Positions 58,121 through 64,000 of a stretch of DNA of 64,000 nt are shown one piece after another. The DNA is taken from positions 52,134,294-52,198,293 of the forward strand of contig CM055104.1 in assembly GCA_029204225.1 (NCBI GenBank). Direction: 5' to 3'. Origin of the DNA: Diphasiastrum complanatum. Its lineage: Eukaryota > Streptophyta > Lycopodiopsida > Lycopodiales > Lycopodiaceae. The translations under genes and the position numbers were made by a program. How positions within the stretch are numbered: the stretch's first letter is position 1; every line of letters starts with the position of its first letter. The notes beneath the pieces are model-generated. The model was given only the letters and a program-made list of their open reading frames with translations, did no database searches and was not told the DNA's origin.

Positions 58121-58717
58121 AGGTTGCAGTCCGCGTTCCGGAATGCGATCCGGGATTTCCCATTAGGGTTTCCCGGAACGCAATTTTTTATTTTTTGTAT
58201 AGTTGCCAATATGGGTAACATGTGAAAGGATATCAAAAAAGCAATTGTTATCCAGATCTGATGCTTGGTTTCAGATGGCTGCAGGCTACATTGATTAGAA
58301 ATCTGGACATCAGTAGATGGTTTAAGAAAACTGGCTGCATTTTCATATGGTTTCAGAAATTTGGACATCAGTAGATGGTTTCAGCTATTCCAAAAGAAGT
58401 ATACAATTCCCTCCAGTCTAAGGAAGGCTCCTTCTAACTCTTTCTATCATTTTCTAACAGAAAACGGAATCATTAGATCTGCAAACCATTGGCATCAGAA
58501 CACCATTCAAAACTGATTTCTGATATCTATTGGAAAAGCATGTCCACCATTCAATTATGGTTTAGTTAGTATTAAACTCAAAAAAAGAAAAAAAATGGCC
58601 ACTACTCCTTTTTCCACCAAGAAAAAAAAAAATTGCGATCCGGGTCGCGGATATCTGACGTTCCGGATCACACTATCCGAAACGTTTTTGCAGCGGATCG
58701 CGATCCGCTGCAACTCA
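58121..58717. mobile_element. Non-autonomous DNA element with 11-bp target duplication
   Basis: A 597-bp insertion is flanked by the perfect direct repeat gatgagaacca (58110-58120 and 58718-58728). The ends are imperfect inverted repeats (aggttgcag at the left, ctgcaactca at the right). GC-rich arms (ccgcgttccgg...gatccggg and gcgatccgggtcgcgg...gcggatcgcgatccgctgc) flank facing T-run and A-run blocks (about 58186-58198 and 58620-58632). The middle carries a duplicated gaaat(c/t)tggacatcagtagatggttt. There is no coding capacity. A 9-11-bp duplication is typical of Mutator-like elements (inference). Style resembles the foldback at 13910-14395. Confidence 0.8.
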
Positions 58718-58728
58718 GATGAGAACCA

Positions 58729-60567
58729 GCAAAATCGATACTCGTACCTTTTTAAACACCTCAGCAAAGAAGCTACCAAAGAATCAAGAGCTGCCTACCA
58801 AATTGCACCTTATACCCAAGAAGATCAACTATGAATGTGTACACTTTCAAGCGATGAGAGTGAGATTAAAGTCTGTCATGAGCACACATACGCCTATAGG
58901 CAAATGCACAAATTTTCAACACCTTGATAAGCTCCAATCATAAGCGCACTCATTTATTAAGGAAAGGTCAAATGCTTTTTGCGATTAGCATAGTGATGCT
59001 CCCACCTGAAAGAGACACTGGAGGTACTATTCAGTGCCAAAGTATATCACAATGGCGTGGTAAATCAACTCATGCAAAAAGTGCCTGGTTGTAAGCCCAT
59101 GGCTTGACAATGTGTCCACACCCTTAGTGTGTTGAGTATATGACCTTCCAAGACCTCATCCTTCTATTTATTTTGCTAGCATGACTATTAAGGCCTTACA
59201 ACAAGGGTTTTGGTAGTTGCTTACCATTGCAAACAACAACAAGGCATAGCTCCCAGGACCCAAACCCTCGTCTGCCACAAGTATTTACGTCCTACCAACC
59301 CACTTTTTGCTTGTCAATATGAAAAGATCTAATCAACATGTCCATACAACCCTATTTTCCCACAGCGAGGGTGTCCACTTTTAATTTCTTATGCATTGAT
59401 GATTCTTCTAAGCGATTTGATTCACTTTAGAGTGAAAGTGTGTAACTGTATTAGTCCTCATCCTTATCAACCATCAGCTGTAATCCATATAACAAAGCGT
59501 TAGTCTAATATATTGGGATATCCAAAACATGTTTAAAAAATACAATGTGCAGTAGCTGATACTACTATCAAAGCAGGCCTTATTGTTGAGCTGAATAATA
59601 GCATATTCTTCATGCCTTTTTTATATCACATCCCTATCAGTAATGTGATGTTTATCACATAGTCTTCTCCTTTTGTTTAAATTGGGAATTGTATGATGTT
59701 GGCTAGTACACGATATTAGAGTTCTAATTAGAGTAATATGTAAAATTAAAAGTAAGTGCATGCGTGCATGTGAGATCTTAAGTGAACATTGGTGGGAGAC
59801 CCAACCCAAGCACACTACACATGGGCTGATAGGATATTTGCATAATGGAAAACCCGTTTCAGATGTTTCGAATTCTAATGCTATGTCAAGTCCAAGGGTA
59901 TCAAAGTCAATTATCACACATAAATACAAGATTTAACAAATATTGAATGCCTTTTAAGTTGCTAGTAGCTTCTGGGCATACTTTGATATATGCATCCATC
60001 AGCAAAGGAAGAACATGTAGCTATTAATGAGTGATTTAAGTTTTATGACAAATGTGTGCAATAGGATGCATAGCTGCTCCTATCACATAGATAAGAATGC
60101 TTGTTTGAATATTCTCTTTACTCCTCTAAACATAAGAAAGAATCATAAAACTTAAAGAATCATGCCAAGAAGAGCTTGTTTTATATAACTGATTGTTTAT
60201 CTGTGACAGATCTGATAACTTGCTCCTATATGTATCACAAAAAAGTAAATGCTTTCAGGCTAATCATCAGGTTGAAGTTATTTCACATAGGTTGCTTTCT
60301 TCGTTTTAGTAAACCAAAAGTAATCCTTGATCTTTTCTAACAGGAGTGAGTATGTTTATTCTCAAATGTGCACAATGGTGTTCACCGTGTATGCATGATG
60401 CATGTGTAAGGACTCAGGAGCAAGTCACCTTTCATTATAATGGGAAATTTAATTAGTTGAAAATTGTTTGAACCTGCATGAGTTAGCCACAACTCTCCCA
60501 CTTACAAATATCTGAAACCTCTAGTGCATTCGTTTACTATTTTGCTCATTCTTTGTTGTACATGCAG
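58729..60567 (+). other. NOMO intron 13, right part
   Basis: AT-rich intron with no identifiable genes. Acceptor catgcag at 60567. Confidence 0.6.
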
Positions 60568-60696
60568 GTTCCTCCTGGTGAATATCGACTTTCTCCACTC
60601 ACAACCTCAGTGGAAAGTCAAAGTGGACTGATTTTTTCCCCCTCTCACTTAGACATCACTGTCACTGAACCTCTTCTTGATATCCTTTTCTCACAG
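60568..60696 (+). CDS. NOMO: NOMO exon 14
   Basis: 43 codons, phase 0/0, donor gtacca. It encodes VPPGEYRLSPLTTSVESQSG, then LIFSPSHLDITVTEPLLDI and LFSQ. The following NOMO exon (the expected V.G.V.C.E.C repeat) is not found in the remaining 3.3 kb, so the gene continues to the right of the window. Confidence 0.96.
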
Positions 60697-61503
60697 GTAC
60701 CAACATGTGCTGGAAAATCTAAATATGAAAGATAAGTACAGGCCTACTTTTATGTACAGTGTAAACTAAGACATGGATGCATTGTATGTGAATTTGACAA
60801 ATTAGAAGATGCACTTAATAATCTTTCAATTTGGCTCACAATTTTTGAAGACCATGACTTTTTCCATTTATCTGTTACCTAGAAACTTATAAACCAGGGA
60901 GCTCTTTGGTCTAAAAAATTGCTCTCTTAATATAGGAAGCAATGGAAGGTGGATAAAGAAATTTGTTTTTTAGATTACCTTACTTCTGAAGTTAAAAGCA
61001 ATTGAAATCTACTAGTTTCTTGCATGAAAGCATCTTCAAGGTCCCTTAAAATTTGAATGTCTTCAGCCTAAATAGGTGCTCACTTGAAACTCGAATCAAC
61101 AAAGAGGATTTTGTTCTGGAAAACCTTTTGGTAGTTAGACCAACTAGTAACTGTCTCATCAATCTTTTTGTTGAAGATACTGAATGTTCATAACAAATTT
61201 GCTATGTAAGTTGGATCAACAAAGAGGATTTTGTTTTGGCAAACCTTTTGGTAGTTAGACCAACTAGTAATAGTCTCATCAATCTTTTTGTTGAAGATAC
61301 TGAATGTTCATAACAAATTTGCTATGTAAGTTGGAAGCTAATTTTTGCATTTGTTTTGGCTAAAAACACTAACATTTGTTTGGTGAATGTGGAGTGTGAT
61401 TTTTAACTTAATGTAGAATAAGTATCATCGTAGGCTAGCTTTAATGCTTTAGAGAACAATGTACTTATAAATCTCATGAACAAATTTGAGTAAGTTTTAC
61501 TTT
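60697..61503 (+). other. Start of the next NOMO intron
   Basis: AT-rich intron DNA. The only structure is the tandem duplication at 61095-61334. Confidence 0.55.
61095..61334. repeat. 120-bp tandem duplication
   Basis: Units 61095-61214 and 61215-61334 are nearly identical (atcaacaaagaggattttgt...gctatgtaagttgg). The few differences suggest a recent event. Non-coding. Confidence 0.95.
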
Positions 61504-61509
61504 GTTTGA

Positions 61510-62172
61510 GAAGAGAGAGAGAAAGAAAGAAATTTTTATTGTCCAAGAATGCTAAAAAGCGTAGTACATACTACATATTAAGTGTTATAAAGAACTCAAT
61601 GAACTAAATGAAACTAAAGGAGCTTTCTACATAAATGAGCACATACTGTAAATGATATCATGAAACAATGATATACGAGTCAGTTCCATGATCTGTATAT
61701 ATATGAAAGTCAATAATAGGTCATGGTAGAGCTGGAGCTCTATTGAAATAAGAAGATGGCCCCGACACTGCAAATGGTGTTGAAGATGGAGGGGGTTGTC
61801 GTCTCTGAGGTCTCTGAATAGCTCTCGATCGCAATGGTAAACACTACCTCTGATCACGATGTGGGTCATGGAATGGGATATTAGACTCATCCTTAGGTAG
61901 TATCTCACTCTCAATATCTGCTCTAAAGTGTCTCCTCCAAAAAAAAGAGGTAATTTGGGGGCTGGGAGCCTAAATCTCCATACTGGTGCTACTGGCATGT
62001 ATGTTTGCATAGGAGAAACATCTTCTGTATCATCAAAGCAACACACGGATTCACATAGGAAATAAGAGAATGTAGTGTGACTAGGGAATTACGATAAAGG
62101 TAGTGATAACGGCCTCTCATCTCATAATGTAGAGGACACCTGAAACTAGGATGCTCTTCAGACTCCACCTCC
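61510..62172 (-). pseudogene. LINE-E 3' end (C-terminal scrap)
   Basis: On the minus strand from 62172: LEEVESEEHPSFRCPLHYEM, RGRYHYLYRNSLVTLHSLIS and YVNPCVALMIQKM, the zinc-region C-terminus shared with LINE-D and -F. It ends ggacaataaaaatttctttc followed by a short TC-rich tail (61504-61530). The 5' end is truncated exactly at the 127-bp (GA)n tract. Confidence 0.82.
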
Positions 62173-62178
62173 TCTAAT

Positions 62179-63232
<1,054 letters not shown>

Positions 63233-63817
63233 GAGTAACAAGACGATATGTAAAATTTTGACTAAGATAGTTGAAACCAATCGTTTTGATTGGGAAACAA
63301 AACTTTTCTCAGCTATTTGGGCTTACCGTACCACCCCGAAGAAAGCCACTGGGTGGGTTACCCCTTTCCACTTAGTATATGGTCAAGAGGCGGTAATGCC
63401 AGTAGAATTCTTAGTCCCATCATTACGAGTCATGGAAGCTTTTTCAACAGATCTCTGTGAAAAAGCTGCAATCGAACAACAACTCAAAGCCAGGCTATTT
63501 ACGTTAGGCCAGTTATGCGAGACGAGACTAATATCTTATCACGCAAACTAGTTAACAAACGACGCCAAAAGGCCTGGCATGATCGTCACCTGCGCAATAA
63601 AGATCTACACTTAAGTGACCAGGTGCTTCTTTATATATTAAAGAAGCACCCCGACAAATCGAAGTTTAGAAGTGAGGGGCCATACGTTATCAATAAAATC
63701 TTTCCTAATGGTGCAGTCCAATTCCAAACATGTGACGGGATACTCCTAGACACTATCGTAAACGGTGGTCGTCTGTGGTGGTATTACGAAGAGTTGTTCT
63801 TTGTTGACCCAATTTAA
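63233..63817 (+). pseudogene. Gypsy integrase C-terminal fragment
   Basis: It reads RSNKTICKILTKIVETNRFD, WETKLFSAIWAYRTTPKKAT, TPFHLVYGQEAVMPVEF, then (after a frame change at about 63515) CETRLISYHAN, KAWHDRHLRNKDLHLSDQ, VLLYILKKHPDKSKF and NGGRLWWYYEELFFVDPI to a stop at 63817. This is the last third of a plant Ty3/gypsy integrase. The catalytic residues upstream are missing where LINE-F begins. Confidence 0.88.
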
Positions 63818-64000
63818 CATCTTTTCCCTAGTATATATTTTGCATTTTTATTTATTTTATTAATTTATTTTATTTTCATTCCTTGCTTGTAATTCTCGTT
63901 TTGCATGCCTATTGTTCACCTCGTTCCTTGTTTATACTTCATACAGTTACTTATGTACTTTTTATGAATTTTCTTTTTCCTGAACATACTCATGGGTCAT
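63818..64000 (+). other. Sequence downstream of the gypsy fragment
   Basis: T-rich, non-coding, probably the 3' untranslated part of the same gypsy element. No LTR start is visible before the window ends. Confidence 0.4.

Larger units (their letters stand above)
6131..60696 (+). other. NOMO: NOMO-like gene (nodal modulator), visible internal part: 14 exons
   Basis: Fourteen exons (66, 87, 57, 65, 182, 62, 84, 160, 116, 129, 72, 93, 84 and 129 bp) join without a stop into 462 codons. Every junction is GT-AG and phase-compatible. The order and content follow plant NOMO proteins. NOMO is a large ER-lumenal, single-pass protein made of tandem beta-sandwich (carboxypeptidase-regulatory/prealbumin-like) repeats. 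In animals it forms the nicalin-TMEM147-NOMO complex of the multipass translocon. The full plant protein is about 1200 aa, so roughly the N-terminal to middle 40% is here. Visible introns are 7399, 1465, 1937, 188, 3315, 228, 939, 22602, 2178, 6388, 2174, 220 and 4147 bp. The exons show no frame damage, so the gene is probably functional despite its transposon load. Confidence 0.93.

Overview
The window looks like nuclear DNA of a land plant with a large, transposon-rich genome. A fern or another large-genome lineage is plausible, but the sequence does not fix the species. Two layers are visible: one host gene broken into short exons over at least 54 kb, and the mobile elements that fill its introns.

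Host gene (+ strand). Fourteen short exons between 6131 and 60696 join in frame through GT-AG introns. They give 462 codons of a plant NOMO-type protein (nodal modulator, 'carbohydrate-binding-like fold' ER membrane protein, Arabidopsis At3g62360 type). The signal-peptide exon must lie left of the window and the C-terminal exons right of it. Coding sequence is only about 2.5% of the visible gene. One intron is 22.6 kb (22365-44966).

Layout. 1-4421: two head-to-tail LINE fragments (- strand), ending at a (GA)n tract. 6131-22364: exons 1-8, with a hAT pseudogene, a GC-rich foldback element and an LTR-leader remnant in the introns. 22365-44966: the giant intron, holding a LINE 3' fragment, a chimeric Ty1/copia element, a group of related hAT elements that includes a palindrome with about 2.5-kb arms, a truncated Ty3/gypsy element, and another hAT copy. 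44967-47389: exons 9-10. 47390-53777: intron with a LINE in twin-priming (inverted) configuration between two (GA)n tracts. 53778-60696: exons 11-14, plus a second foldback-like insertion with an 11-bp target duplication. 60697-64000: two more LINE 3' ends flanking a 127-bp (GA)n tract, then a gypsy integrase fragment.

Most notable signals. (1) A LINE family whose identified ends abut (GA/TC)n microsatellites, which suggests target-specific insertion and microsatellite tails. (2) A hAT-type family with a proline-rich AT-hook tail and a convergent 121-aa coiled-coil ORF, duplicated as a palindrome. (3) Non-autonomous GC-rich foldback elements with clean target-site duplications. (4) A recurrent CAG/CAA to TAG/TAA decay pattern across unrelated elements, consistent with deamination of methylated cytosine; two cases can be read directly by comparing the palindrome arms. 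All transposon genes seen are broken. The host gene looks intact.
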